Notes: generated by a model not told the origin, from the letters alone. DNA of 64,000 nucleotides from Leptodontidium sp. MPI-SDFR-AT-0119 (GCA_020726505.1 JAHLEZ010000001.1:2976001-3040000), one strand, 5' to 3'; numbered from the stretch's first letter, positions 47,700-60,418 are shown. Numbers and translations: made by a program.

Positions 47700-48773
47700 G
47701 GAGATGATTGTATGTTGTTACGGAAAGTGGGTATTACTTCGTTCAGTGTTAGTGTTAGCTGGCTAGAGAGGTCCAGCTTTGGTATTCTTCGTGCTTAGTG
47801 TGTGGGTGAATGAGGATCAATGTATGCCTTCATGATACGTCTTCTTCGTTATTGAAAATTCTCAACACGAAACCACGAGTTTGGCTCGACCAGCAATACA
47901 CAGGAACGCCATTGAGACTTGATGTCAAGGGCCAACTGATGTCAATCGGACTCAATCCAATGCGCTGTAAATGTCCAATGGAGTGGCTAAATTTCATAGA
48001 AGTCTGGAATCGCTGGCGATAGGGAAAGGCTCATCAATGTAGCTGCTCCGGCGATAGGCTAGAAGTATAGCCGATTTTAACAACTCGTGCAATTTCAATT
48101 CAAGCCGTAAAAGCTTCAACACTTAATAATTAAGGAGTCAAAAATTTAATATTTCAGATTACACCGCTAGTTTCGAAGCCGTTAATAATTTTGTTTTGTC
48201 TTTTTATATTAATAACATTCGTAAATAAAGTGTTATTCCCCTTGAATTTTCCCACCGGAGAGCAAGTCACAAGCTTGCCGAGATGCTTCCCGTCTGTCAC
48301 GCACTCTTGGCAACTGGCTGCCCTCCAAAGTCGAACAGCAAGCCGGAGTATCCGCAGAATCATTGGTAGTCTGGGGAATTCCGTACTAGTGCCGGTCATG
48401 TAAGAATCCGGGGCCCACACTTATAACCTACCCATGTAGGCCATGGAAAAGTGATCGGGAGGGGCTGGAGGGGTAAGACCTCTGGAATTACTTGAGTATT
48501 CGGAAGATGCAAGTGAATAGTTACTTACTGTCTGTCCACAAGGTGGACGTACTAATGTTTCTGATATCCTTGCGAGGAATCTAGTTTTTGCGAAAGATAT
48601 TTGGGGACTTGGTGCTGTGTCCGGGCTGGGGACATTGCAACAGTCTAGGTAGTGTTTTGAGTTAGATCCGTGAGGGCCAAAGCAGTTTTTGAGAAGAGTT
48701 GGATGGTTTTCCTTTCTTGAAATCTATCACTCCCATATATTATTCCAGCTTCGCCGAAGCAAATTTGTACAAA
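47700..48773. other. Convergent intergenic region
   Basis: It contains a strongly AT-rich patch at about 48115-48240. No gene or named repeat was recognised. Confidence 0.45.
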
Positions 48774-50389
48774 TCAGAGGCTCTTCACCTCAAGGAACAA
48801 TTTTTTACCCCGAGCCGCGACGTTGAATCGATCTTCCATCTCCATATCCGATTCCTGCATTTGTTCGCTGAGCCGTAACTCAACCCTTGAAAATATCAAA
48901 TACAAAGCAAGGTGTAGCTCTAGCCAGGCCAAGTTCTGTCCAACACAACTCCTCCGACCAATACTGAATGGCGTCAAAGCAGCCTCCATATCCTTTGTGC
49001 TAGACAGCCAGCGTTCGGGTGAAAATTGCTCGGGTTCTGGAAAGACGTCGGGATCTCGGTGATGAACGAGATTTTGCATTCCTACTACTGTTCCGGGTGG
49101 CAAGACGTGTGATTCAACCTCTAGTGGTTCGTCCAGGACTCGAGGGAGGGTGGAGATGATAGTTGGATACAAGCGGAAAGCTTCTTTGATAACAGCATTG
49201 AGATACGGAAGGTTCTTTATTGTGATTAAGTCATCGGACGCATTTCGTACTTCCTCCCTAAGACTCTGCTGTATTTGATGATTTTCCGGTCTGGAAAGAG
49301 CGTAAAGGAGGTAAATCAGCGTCGTCGATGTGGTTCCGCTACCAGCGAACATCAACCCCATAGACTCCTCGACGATCTCTTCCTTGACAAGGCTTCGGTT
49401 CATGAATGCATCTTTGCCTTTTATGTACGGCGTCAGAATATAACTGTCCGTAACTTGCGTGTTGGCTAGAAAATCATCGACTACTTCCCTAGATTTTGAC
49501 TCCCAGAAGTCGCGGGAGCTGTAACTATGTCCAATCTGCCCAGGGATGTGGGTCGCCAACCCAGAATTCCTCAACCACGGCATGACGCTGTCGAATATCA
49601 ACGTCATGGCGCTGGCGTCCATGGCTCGTAACATTTCCAGCGACTCGTAGTCACTCTTTCTATCGAAATCTTTGGCAAATGCAGCCTTGCAGACAACTTC
49701 AAAACTGAACAATCCGCATAGCTTGTAAGCGTCTGCTACATGAGTAGGAGACGAAGCGGCTTCTGATATAAGACGCTCGACAAGGCTGCTTGCTTTCGCT
49801 CTAACAAGTGGCTCGAGCAACGTCGTCGATGCTTGTGAATACGGCGCGGCGCCCATCTTCCTCCGAGCTGCATGCTGAGATTTGTTTCTGTGCCAGTTAG
49901 ACAAACCAAGGAGACAGATAGATGGAGTTGCAACTTACACGATCTGGAATAAATTGTCCTTGCCCACAAATGTGGCCGCAGAGTAGAAACTGGGGTCCTT
50001 GGAGCTTGACTTGGCATCTCCGTAGATTGCACGGTAGTATTTCCAGCTGCCGACTGAGACTTCCTTTGCTCCAATCCGGACAATAGGCCCATAGGTCTTA
50101 TGAAGCTCGAGAAGTCTCTGGAGTTTACATAAGGGTGTGCTTTTGGCATTTAGCATCTTGACACACCTGAGCTCGCCGTCCTCCTAGACCAGCAAAGGTA
50201 ATTTCTGCAGTTGACACTTTAGATAACAAGGGCCCGGGTATAGCTCTCAAAGGGTCACGGAAGACGAGATGGAAGACCTGGACACGATGTTAATGTATCA
50301 TCTCTAAAGCAAGAATCATCTCATACCGCATGGCCAAGATAGAGGAGGATGAGAGTAATAGCGGCAAGAGGAAGGTAGTCATTCATCAT
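48774..50389 (-). CDS. Cytochrome P450 monooxygenase
   Basis: Microsomal heme-thiolate monooxygenase, class of fungal secondary-metabolite or detoxification P450s. Exons 50389-50327, 50277-50167, 50117-49941 and 49874-48774 give 483 residues. The N terminus is a membrane anchor (YLPLAAITLILLYLG) followed by a proline hinge (RAIPGPLLSK). The I-helix is MFAGSGTTSTTL, the ExxR is KEAFRLYP and the heme loop FSIGRRSCVG with Cys at residue 427. Introns one and two are 49 bp. The third donor is gtgtaa, the only one that keeps frame. It stands alone, with no synthase nearby. Two in-frame ATGs are adjacent at the start; the first was chosen. Confidence 0.92.
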
Positions 50390-50995
50390 GATAGAACAGA
50401 GTCCAAGAGACTGAGGCTGAAGAGGCTTCGAGATCGAGTTGATTGTTGCTAGCTCACCAGAAGAATCTTCGGTGCACATGATGTATGGCTCATGCTATGA
50501 ATCTAGATTTGTCGTCCTGTATCTTGATTATGGCGCCCACATCCCGACCATTAGTTGAGGTGAGGTTGCGCCGGCTGGGCTGGGCCGGGCGGGGGTGGGG
50601 GAAGCTGGGGAAGCTGGGGCGAGTCGGAATGTGTGGAGGGCGGGGGAAAGGGGGCCTTTGCACGGGAAAGAAGCATTATCTTGGCTCGGCATTGGTGTTC
50701 GGTAGTTAGAGGAGCACTGTCTTAATATAGTTCGTGCTTAATGCGACTGAGAAAGATTAATAAAAGGGGGGTTTTTTTGGTGTTCGACTTCATTATAAGG
50801 ATGAAATAACGTAAACAAAGGCCTACTAAGCTACAACTTCAAATTTCAACTAGCTGCGCAATCGTTAAAAGAACCAACGAAATCACACAGCACATTCATC
50901 CCAAGCTTTCAGTTAAAGAAATCCAACGAAGCCATATCATCTCTCAAACCCATCACTGTTCACATCCTTTAGGCTCAGTCGCAGATGCACACCAC
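50390..50995. other. Intergenic region with G-rich tract
   Basis: The upstream side of the P450 gene. A very G-rich, partly repeated stretch (GGGGAAGCT units) lies at about 50575-50660. No gene. Confidence 0.45.
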
Positions 50996-52033
50996 TCAAG
51001 CCCTGGTGTGACCAAGATTGGCATGCTTCTTCCAGAGATGCTCAGTGACTTTATCGGCCCTCTTATATCCCCTCCCATGACTATTAGGGCATCCTGGGAT
51101 ATGGCAGAGGTAAAGGCCAGGGACGTTCAAGTGGACACTATCCCCGTGGCGCTTGCGATCTGAGGCGCGCTTGAAGGTCTTGTTGCAGAGCGGGAAGTTG
51201 CAGGGGATGCGGCGGCCTTGACGAGCTGGAGGGGCTGCCACAAGGGGTCCTGGGAGTAAGGCTGGTGGTGGGAGGGGACTGAATGATAGACCGGGGGTTG
51301 ATTGTATGGTAAGTTGGGAAGGGGGTTATTTATTGTATTGTGCATGGCGACTGGTGCTGGTGGCGTCCCAACATAGAAATCCAATGGATTGACAGCATCC
51401 ATTGTGCCAAAGCCGACAGGCCCTATTGTTGGCTGCTCGTTACTGAACCCATATTGCCCGCTGATCAATTCATTTCCAAGGTTTGAAGCTGGATAGCCGA
51501 AGCCATTCTCAGCAAGTAGTGAAGAGGTATTGAAGTCCGGAGACTGAGGGATGAAGCTCCACGGAACAGTTGCCGGGACTTAGGCATCTGAACGCAGAGG
51601 TGACGGGTCATTCGTTGCCCAAGCAGAAGCGGTATTGATGCCATAGGAAGGAGAGGCGAAAATGTTTGGCAAGGGAGGTACTAAGCTGTCTAACCCTCCC
51701 TAAGCAACAGAAAAATTCGAGGCATAGGAGCAGGGTACAATTGCATTTGGATGAGCTACAGTGCTAGTTTGATTGCGAAAGCCCTAAGGAGTATCATCAA
51801 TGCCTTGGATCTCGACAGAACGTTGGGTTGTGAAGCCTTCATGGACAGTAGCGCAATCATGTCTGGTACGTGGTGGAATGTTAGCGATTGAGAAAGAAAA
51901 AAAAAACTTACCCAACCTCAGAGCCGCCCTAAAACCCCTGTTCGGGGCTGAAAGGCAGACTGAGGTCAGGCTGGGACGCCATGTGGTTGGTCGAATGGTG
52001 CTGGTGGTTGTTGGCCTGCATGATGAAGGGCAT
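50996..52033 (-). pseudogene. C2H2 zinc-finger transcription factor, multiply interrupted
   Basis: Minus-strand gene with ATG at 52033 and one recognisable intron (51911-51863, gtaagt...taccag). The frame is otherwise continuous but has stops at TAG 51931-51929, TAG 51786-51784, TAG 51702-51700 and TAA 51582-51580. Near 51236 the frame shifts by one, in a C-run, into the zinc-finger frame. The C-terminal end has two fingers: CNFPLC ... RKRHGDSVH and CHIPGC ... TEHLWKKH. The N-terminal part is Asn/Gln/His/Pro-rich, typical of fungal activators. Each stop could derive from CAG or CAA by one C-to-T change. The third stop could alternatively fall in a 60-nt in-frame intron, the others not. It is probably inactive. 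Confidence 0.65.
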
Positions 52034-52304
52034 TCGAGGGCGTAGCGTGGAAAGAGTGAGGCGGTTTAGCGAGGAGAATCCTGTGCAACAACGCAGAAAA
52101 TGTATGAGGAAGGACGCAAAACCGTTACTGAATTGAAGGGGGGGGACAACGCCAACTATATGCTCATACCGTTGAGGTCATGTATCCAAAGTCGGCTGTG
52201 CGCCTTCATCCCATCCCAGTGTCACACTGACTTCTATCCAAGCCGCCTCCCTATCCAATGCACATCCTTCCCCACTACCACGTAAAACACCTACTGTAGT
52301 GAGG

Positions 52305-55300
52305 TTACTGATCCAACCCATCCAACTCCACCAAATGCATAACCGCTTCGACGACTTCGTTCCCAGCCAGGTCCAATTCCGGCTCGTCGATCTTGCGAGC
52401 GAGGACGTCGTCAAGCATGCCTCTGAGTCTGCTGACCAATACCCCGATTCGTGCCCAGCCTCGAAGTCGCAGCCAACCGTCAACGATAAGACCGCGGCCT
52501 AAGGTGTCGAGATTGATGGGACCCGAGAAGAGGAGGGCTGTGTAGGCATTGAAGGCTGTTTGCTGTGTGAGTTTGAAATTCTACGTATGGGGACGTGAAG
52601 ACAGATAGCAGTGAATTCAGGGTAATATGGAAGTACTTACGTGTCAAATCACGAATAAACACCTTACTCGTAGCCATTTTATTGAAATAACTCATGTAAA
52701 CACTATTTCCTGGGAATCCCTGCGCATCAAAAATAGTCGAGCTAGGATGTACGAACACGCGCCCATTCTCCTGGTTGAAATACTTGATCGTTTTCGCTTC
52801 AGGATCTAGTTCCACAGCGCCAGACACCGAAGGTGCGAATTTCTTGTCGGGGAAATCGATACGTGCTAATTGGGGATTGAAAGCGCCTGCGCAGAGGGAG
52901 CGGAGGAGAGAGGTATTGGCGTTGTGTTTGTTGAGCGCGAGGAGGGGGGTGGGTGAGGAAGGGATGAATGATAATTCGCGGAGGGAGGTGAGGTATTGAC
53001 TGCGGTTTGAGGAGATATCGTTGAGGGTTTGGTAGGAGAGGTAGTTGTCAGAACACCAGTTGCGAATTTCGCCTTGTCGGACGCTGGATGTGTTAGTTTA
53101 AAGTCATCGGATCTGGGGATCTGATGACTTACCTTCTGTTGCTGACCATCTCGTCCCACAGCTCAAATGCTTTCAGATCTCCGATCAAATCGCCCTGGTT
53201 CTTTGCAAACTTTGCTCTTGCTAACTTGGCTTCCTCTCGTTTGTCTTGTGGAGAGACGAAGGGAGACTTGACTGTGAGAATCGCAGCAATCGTTACACAA
53301 GATCCGAGACACCCAAACATAGCTCCATAAACCATGAGTTTGCCACATCGAAGATCAGCTGGAATCATCGACAAGTGCCGACCCAGAGCAGTCAAGTCAT
53401 CGCCATCAAGAGCTCCCATTCTCCCCAACAGGTCCATCGCACCATCAACAGCCAAACTCTCAGGCGGCGTGAGAGCGCTGGCCAAAAACGCTGCAACTTC
53501 CTTGATACCCATAGCTCGAACTGAGAGACACAGCTGCTCCAGAGGAACTCTCCTGATTTCAGGTTCTGGTCGTTCCATCATCTTCGTCATCTCGGCATTT
53601 CGAGTGTATAGTTTGTAGCACTTTCCAGCCTGAACACGACCTGCTCGACCACGTCTTTGCTTACATGCAGCGCGCGATGCCCAGACTTCCTCAAGTTTTC
53701 GCATGTTGTTCTGGGGGTCGTAACTTGTCTCCTTGACACGGCCTGAATCGATCACTGCAACGATGTCATCAATGGTGATGGAGGTTTCGGCAACGTTAGT
53801 AGCAACAACAACTTTCCGTTTGCCAAAGGGCGCGTGAGGAAATACTCGACGCTGCTCTGAGGATTGAAGAGATGCGTGTAATGGCAGTACGTGCAAATTG
53901 GATACCGATCTGAGGGCATCCATGGTCCGGCTGATCTCGACTACACCAGGCATAAAGATTAAAATACCTCCGTCCTGTTTTAGATGTGATAATTCGGCAT
54001 CAATCTCCTTCACGGTCTGCGAGATCAAGTCGTAATTGATCCGCATACCAATGCTCTGAATAGCAGCTGCAACATCAGAATCCATCCCAGCGGTATCGGC
54101 ATCTTCTTCATCTCTTCGACCTCCGCGGCCTGAGTTGAAACCTGTCATCTGAATGACATCGTCAAGATAATAGTCCTCGACCGGATAAGTTCGGCCACTG
54201 ATCTCCACGCGGCCAACTCTGCCATTGCTCTTAAAGTAATCCTCGAAAACTCCTGCATCAAGGGTAGCACTCATCAATATTAGTTTGAGGTCTTTCCGCT
54301 TCTTCAAGACATCTCTGAGGAGGACCAGTAAAAAATCGGTGTCAAGACTGCGTTCGTGAACTTCGTCAATAATTACATGGCTGACATCGGCCAAGCTAGC
54401 AACCACGTCTTCGCTGCTACCTCCAGAGGTTTGAAGTCTTCGGAGAAGTACACCGGTTGTGACAAACGTGATCTTGGTGTTCTGTGTTGTTTTGGACTCT
54501 CCTCGGATAATATAACCGACTTCTTGGCCAACAGCTGAGCATCGCTCCTCACTGACTCGATCGGCAAGACCAAGTGCAGAAATTCGACGCGGTTGAGTAC
54601 AGCTGGACTTGTCAGAAACAAATACTTGTAGAGAAGAGAATAACTTACATAATCTTCACCGAATCGCCCAAAGAATTTTGATACAAGTCGTCCAGGATGA
54701 ACTGTGCCAATTGTGTAGATTTTCCAGAACCTGTCTCACCGGAGATGATCGTAACCTGATGAGAATTGACGGTATCAATTATGATCTCTCTCATCTCCCA
54801 GGCAGGTAGAGTCTTCCTTTGTTGTATTCTGGACTGTAGTTTGGGATCGGTCTGGCGTCTGATCCAGTCATCCTTGCTCCTGGAATTTGGAGACCAGTTG
54901 ATAGGTCTTGGATGCCTTGCAATTTTCTGTCGCTTCCTGTGCACTGGTCGAACCTCACTTACTGTAGATGCCGCAGCAGAAACTTCTCTCAGTTTGCCTG
55001 GTCGTTCCACTATGCCATAAAGATGTTGCTCTACCCAATCTATGAGGAAGAAGCACATTTGCTCGCCAAGTAGATTGTCCGCCGCGTGGTTGAGAGCTTG
55101 TTTCATGATACTCAGGCGGATGTATGCCGGTAGAGCTGCATAAACCGATACGACAGGAGTTTTCTGGGGATACTCCGGAGTTCTTCTGATTTGAATGACG
55201 GGATGCACTTCGGGATTTCGACCCCTGTTGGCAGGTTTGAAATCGACTCTGCACACATCTTTCGACTGTTGCGAGAATTTATCGCCAAATACAGACTGGA

Positions 55301-56687
55301 GACTAGTCATCTCTTCTTCCCAGATACCCTCGGATGCTTCTTTGGACTCTTCCGCATCCCAGGACTCTTCATCTTGAGGAGCTTCATTATCCTGCCCACT
55401 CGAAACAAGGATTTGCTGTAGGGCCACTGCGGCCTTTCCTTCGTCTCCTTTCGCATCAAACATCTGCTTGCACAGATCAAGAGCATATCCGGCTTCGGCT
55501 AGTCGCTTGATAGCGCCCTCTCTTTTGAGATCACTACTGGCCATACTGATTCCAGCAACATATCCTTCCGGCAATGCCCACCGAGGCAAATCATCCTCTG
55601 GAACGTGGATAAGAAGCCATTCAAGCGTTTCCTCTCTATCCTTACATTCCTCAACCGCCTCCTCGATATGGCTCTGCCGAAACTCGAGGTTTTTGAACTC
55701 ATTGACGATGGAATGCTTCTGGAATTGTGACATTTTGACATCGTTTGGATTCCATATCGCGTATCTCCTTATCAAATTTTCTACATTCGTACGTGTTCGT
55801 TTTCCCATCTCGATTTTGGGAACTCGTGCCCACCCTCTGTGTATGTTGTGCGCTCCAGCACCAGTTCCTCCACCTCCATTGCTCCGCAGGGCTAAATTCG
55901 ACCCGCCAGGACCTCCTGGTGTATTGAGAGCCTTCTCTTTGGCTTTCTCCCTTTCTACCCGCTTCTTCTCGTGCAGGATCTTTGCATCTTCTCGTTCTCG
56001 CAGAGCAGCAAATGGATCTGCCTCGTACATCCACCCACGACCCTCCTTGACGTCTTCCTTCTTCAGTACCTCGAATTCCCCTTTCCACAAGTCTCGATAA
56101 TCAGGAGGCAACATCATATGTATGTTTCGCATGCTGCAGACTCGAAATAGGCCGTACGTAGCAGCAAAATGGCGGGCTTCGAGGGCAGTGGGTTTCGCAG
56201 CGAGGTGTTTGTGAGTTATTGGGAGTTTGAAGGGCTGTAATTGTACCAGTTCCTGTGTTTTCAGGTTCTTCCATTTCAAGATGACCATTGAAGAATACCC
56301 TTCTGGAGTTTTCGACTATTTGTATTAGCATCACAACAGCTGTTTCTGGCAATTAATTACCATTGTATATTCAGGCTTCTCCCATTTTTGCTTCTGACAG
56401 TGCTCAGAGAGCATGTTGACAGGTAGTTTCCCTGTCCATGATGCCCCTCCAATTATTTTCTTAACGTCCGGCCGCTGAGGCGCCTCTCCTGCCAACGCAG
56501 GGCCATTCTGACCTGGCGCTCCTGTCGCAGATGACCCAGCTGGTAGCTTCCTTGGTTTGGGCTCCTTGTCTGAATTCGAAAAGACAATAAAGCTATCATC
56601 ACCTGTCGTAGTCGCTGGAGATGGCTTCTTGCTCGCCCCTCCCCCGCCACCTGGTTTGGGGCCTTTTGTCTGTCCCTTCTTGACCAT
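52305..56687 (-). CDS. DEAH-box RNA helicase (DHX29/DHX57/YLR419W-like)
   Basis: Large ATP-dependent RNA helicase, probably cytoplasmic and translation- or RNA-processing-related. Exons 56687-56361, 56315-54649, 54602-53133, 53083-52641 and 52555-52305 give 1385 residues, within the usual range. A Gly/Lys-rich start is followed by a UBA-like segment (about 330-380) and an RWD domain (EEMTSLQSVFGDKF onward). The helicase core has Walker A GETGSGKST (about 635), DEVH at 744-747 and SATLDA (about 774). Motif VI is QRRGRAGRVQ. HA2 and OB-fold C-terminal regions run to the end. Introns are 45-85 bp with canonical donors. The start at 56687 is the first ATG. Family assignment is secure; which of the DHX29, 36 or 57 branches is less so. 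Confidence 0.93.
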
Positions 56688-57567
56688 CTTCAGTCGCAAA
56701 GCAGTATGTGAGTCGATGCTCCATGTATGTGTGAGGCTTGCTGTAACAGTAGACCAGGAATTCGAAGTAAGATAGCTTGGTGAATTCGAATCTCAGACGA
56801 TAGTGGGACAAGGCTGATATCTCGCCTGCCCAGAAAAAAAAGGATCGGTGCGTCATTCGGCAAATCAGGCGCTAGCGAAGACAGGGGGAACTCCATGTTG
56901 ACAACCAAAGAAACTCCACATCCTTTCCAATTGAGATATATTTTAAACAATTCATGCATTGTTCTAATATTGGTGAATGCTATTCTACCGTGCTTTGCAA
57001 CATCGAGGCGCCTCGGATCATGCTCTTGGTCAAATCTGTCAAGGTATCCTCAATCAATATCTCCCGGCCTCAAGACTTCAAGCATCGAGGCGCTACATTT
57101 CGCGCTTGACTAAACCCACCAAATTTCTTCAATCGACACTTCAGTTGTTGAGAATTTACAACACCAAAGTGCCTTAGGCCATCTTTTAGACTTTTGGTCA
57201 ACTGATGTGAACTGCACTTCAATGATTCTCTCAAGTTTAGAGTGTGAACAACAACAAGGCGCTTCGGGCCATCATTTGGGCTGAGCCCTGCCATCCACCC
57301 CGCTTCCGCCGGCTGGCATCAGATGTATTCTATTAGAACGACTTGGATTCCAGCTCCTTTATGCCCGATATTTCAGGGTGTTTCGCGCGAGCGGGAATCC
57401 CGCTGCCTTGCCTTGCCCCTCCTCAGACCTGTTCCAAAGACAACAGCTGCTCCAGATAACCATAATATATACAGTTCTAACCTCAAATAGCTGTGTGAAG
57501 AAAGCAACCAGAACGGGGCTCATTTCGACAGCACTAGAACAATCCTGATCCTGAGGACAACATAGTG
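56688..57567. other. Intergenic region
   Basis: It contains several similar stretches around TCAAGCATCGAGGCGC and CAAGGCGCTTCGGGCCATC near 57000-57280, hinting at a short degenerate repeat, but no gene. Confidence 0.4.
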
Positions 57568-58369
57568 ATGACGGGCGATACTTCAATTTCAGATACCTCT
57601 GACGGTATGACTGCCTCCGCTTCCTTGTATTGGATCTACCACTAAAAACACTAGGTATCACCTTAATGTCGAGTTTCTCACGCAAAGTCATCCGCTATAG
57701 CGATAAGGTCGTGAAATCCGGCCCTAGCATACTCCCATTCGAAGCAGAAACCATGCGATTCATTGCTCCCAATACCAGTATCCCTGTTCCTCGAGTTTAT
57801 GAAGAGGAGGGAGGGCTTGTACCCAGTATTACCATGGACTATATCGAAGGGGAGACATTGGAAGCCGTGTAGAATGGGCTCCCCGAGGAGCAGAAGTTAG
57901 ATATTGCGGAACAGCTGAAAGGAACACTCTCCCAATTACGCAACTTGAAAGGACAGTAAATTGGATCAATCAATCGTGGGGAAGCAAATGACGGGAGGAG
58001 ATTCGATTACAAGGGCGGTCCATTTGATACCGAAGCCGAGTTTAACCAATTCCTCATAACCGATAAGATAAAAAGTTGTCCGACGATATTTTATGACTAG
58101 CACTTCGATCCTTACGAACAGACCATGAGATCGTCTTTACTCATGCTGATTTCACACCCCGAAATATGATTGTTAAGGACGGGCGAGTGGTTGCCCTCTT
58201 AGATTGGGAATATTCGGGGTGGTATCCAGAGTACTGGGAGTTTGTCAAGACTTTCAAAGGAGCAGATCACAGGTGCACTTGGTACAACTATGTCGAGGCC
58301 ATATTTCCAGTGTGCCACGAGACCGAGTACATCAACGATCGCTTCCTTAGATCAATTCTTCGTCACTAA
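57568..58369 (+). pseudogene. Phosphotransferase (APH/choline-kinase-like) pseudogene
   Basis: Remnant of a fungal APH-fold small-molecule kinase. A likely ATG at 57568 is followed by a short exon and a 50-bp intron ending TAG before 57653. The N lobe is recognisable (KVVKSG, PFEAETMRFIA, SIPVPRVYEEE, MDYIEGETLE). Stops occur at TAG 57870-57872, TAA 57957-57959 and TAG 58098-58100. A frameshift near 58100 leads into the catalytic part HADFTPRNM (HxDxxxxN) and DWEYSGWYPEYWE, ending at 58369. The first stop sits where relatives usually have Trp. No intron pattern removes all lesions. Not expected to be active. Confidence 0.8.
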
Positions 58370-59362
58370 AGTGCTGTTTTCAAAGGACAACGAACGACCC
58401 CGCACTCAATAGCAATCTTTCATTTATTCCCAAGACAAATGAAGCATTTTGTCGGTCTTTTCTTTCCCTTGATTGATCGTATTGCTTGGCTTCAAGACCT
58501 TACATATGACCCTAAACAATTCCGTCCACTCAAGATTGACCTTTGAAATATCTCTTCTGTCACATTCTGACTAGCAGCTAGTGCCCTGGGAAAGGTCCCA
58601 TCCCGGCTCAAGCAATAATAGTGGTAAGCAAAAAAGCAAAAATCTATCGTAGCCCTTACCCCTTGCCCTTGGCTCCTTACCCCAATGTACAATACAATCA
58701 TATCGTTTTCTATTTCGGTTTCTTCAGGCACGCAGCAATGGCGTGTCCGAGATGCAGTTGCCGCAAAAGTGACAGGCGCGGATAAATTGTTGAACCACTT
58801 GCAAGATTGCTGGCTCGGTCGGTATGTTGTCCACGGCCGTGATTACTATTACTATTCATGCTACGAGTACTCGTGCCTAGCGTACTTCACGCGACAAGCC
58901 TTGGCACACTCAAATCGCCACTACCTACCTACTTCGAAGTACTCTGGAGATGCTTGAAGTAGGTTGTTGGGTTCATTGATTGACCAGTCCGTAAGAAAAG
59001 TTCGGTACGACCCTAGCTAATATGCGAGGCAAAAGATATGATTGGCTCAAGTAGTAACTTAGAATTGTCGGTAATTACTTTAAATTACCCGACAATGTTT
59101 CATCATTTTGCGGGCCGCGCAGACAAATCTGATTGCTAATCGCATAACCAACCTCAGGAAGCGCCGACGACAACCATTTGCAAACGAACACTATCACCGA
59201 AAAATGTAGCCGAAACCATGTTCTGAAGCAGAATCCATGGGTATAAGATCTCCTTGCCCTTCTTTGCTTCGGTTACATTTCTCTGTTCACTCTCTCATCA
59301 TCGTTTACTGCTAGTCAACGTATCACTACTTTCTTCAATCTCGCAATCTTCAGAACATCACG
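58370..59362. other. Intergenic region upstream of the enoyl-reductase-like gene
   Basis: No supported gene. Short frames (58492-58731, 58685-58957) lack motifs. The promoter of the downstream gene probably lies in the last few hundred bases. Confidence 0.45.
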
Positions 59363-60418
59363 ATGTCTGTCCCAAAAACCATTAAAGCTATAACTTTGGC
59401 TACCGGCAAAGCCTCAGTCCAAATCATTTCAACCCCTCCTCTCCGCCCTTCCTACCTCCTCGTTAAGGTCTACTCAGTCGCTTTGAACCCTACAGACTGG
59501 AAGCACATCGCTGGCGGGCGTGGAGCTGAACCCTTCAGTATTGTCGGCTGTGACTTTGCTGGTGAGGTTGTCCAAATTGGCGATGAAGTTACGAAGTCGT
59601 TCAAAGTAGGAGATAAAGTCTTCGGATGTGCTCACGGCTGCAACTCGTCCGAGGGATACGATGGTGTTTTTGCTGAGTACGCTGCTGTCAAAGGAGACAC
59701 GACTATGAAGCTCCCAAAGAACATAAGCTTTGAGGACGCTTCTACCATTGGACTGGGTGCTATCACTGTTGGTCAAGGTCTCTTCCAGAAGAACAAGGGT
59801 CTTGGACTTGAGTTCTCGGCTGAGGGAAATGTCAATGGAGAATGGGTTTTGATTTATGGTGGAAGCACGGCAACTGGAACCTTGGGCATCCAATACGCAA
59901 AGCAAGCCGGATACAAAGTCGTCACTACTGCCTCTCCACACAATCACGAGCTCGTCAAATCTCGGGGAGCTGATGCAGTCTTCGACTACAAGGACCCTTC
60001 ATCAGCATCAAAGATTCGAGAGCTGACAGGCAATAAGCTTAAGTACGCTTGGGATACCAATGGCGATGACGCTTCAGCCAAGTACTGCGCAGACGCTCTT
60101 TCGAGTGAGGCAGGCGGACATTTCGGAACCATTCTTATGAACAAGTCTCCTCGAGACGACGTCAAGACTACCGGCACCATTATGTACACTGTCTTCGGGG
60201 AGAGTTTCTCGAAGTTCGGTATGGATTTCCCAGCCAGCAAGGATGATTTCGAGTTTGGGAAGCAGTGGTTCAACTTGACAGAGAAGCTTGTGGGAGAGGG
60301 CAAGGTGGTCGCACATCCTGCTAAGGTTGGAAATGGTGGTTTGGAGGGTGTCTTGCAGGGTCTTGATGACATGAAGAACGGAAAGGTGTCTGGACAAAAA
60401 CTTGTTTATAATCTTTAG
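59363..60418 (+). CDS. MDR-family oxidoreductase (trans-enoyl-reductase / quinone-reductase-like)
   Basis: Single-exon 351-residue NADPH-dependent medium-chain reductase. The N-terminal GroES-like fold has ALNPTDWKHIAG and VGCDFAGEVVQIG. The Rossmann nucleotide-binding loop is YGGSTATGTLGIQYAK. The segment near FGCAHGCNSSEGYDG replaces the zinc-binding cysteines of alcohol dehydrogenases, so zinc independence is likely. It ends DDMKNGKVSGQKLVY, a familiar ToxD/trans-ER terminus. Such proteins either act in trans with polyketide synthases or stand alone; no synthase is in this window. ATG 59363 is preceded by a pyrimidine-rich leader. Confidence 0.9.
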   Translation: MSVPKTIKAITLATGKASVQIISTPPLRPSYLLVKVYSVALNPTDWKHIAGGRGAEPFSIVGCDFAGEVVQIGDEVTKSFKVGDKVFGCAHGCNSSEGYDGVFAEYAAVKGDTTMKLPKNISFEDASTIGLGAITVGQGLFQKNKGLGLEFSAEGNVNGEWVLIYGGSTATGTLGIQYAKQAGYKVVTTASPHNHELVKSRGADAVFDYKDPSSASKIRELTGNKLKYAWDTNGDDASAKYCADALSSEAGGHFGTILMNKSPRDDVKTTGTIMYTVFGESFSKFGMDFPASKDDFEFGKQWFNLTEKLVGEGKVVAHPAKVGNGGLEGVLQGLDDMKNGKVSGQKLVYNL

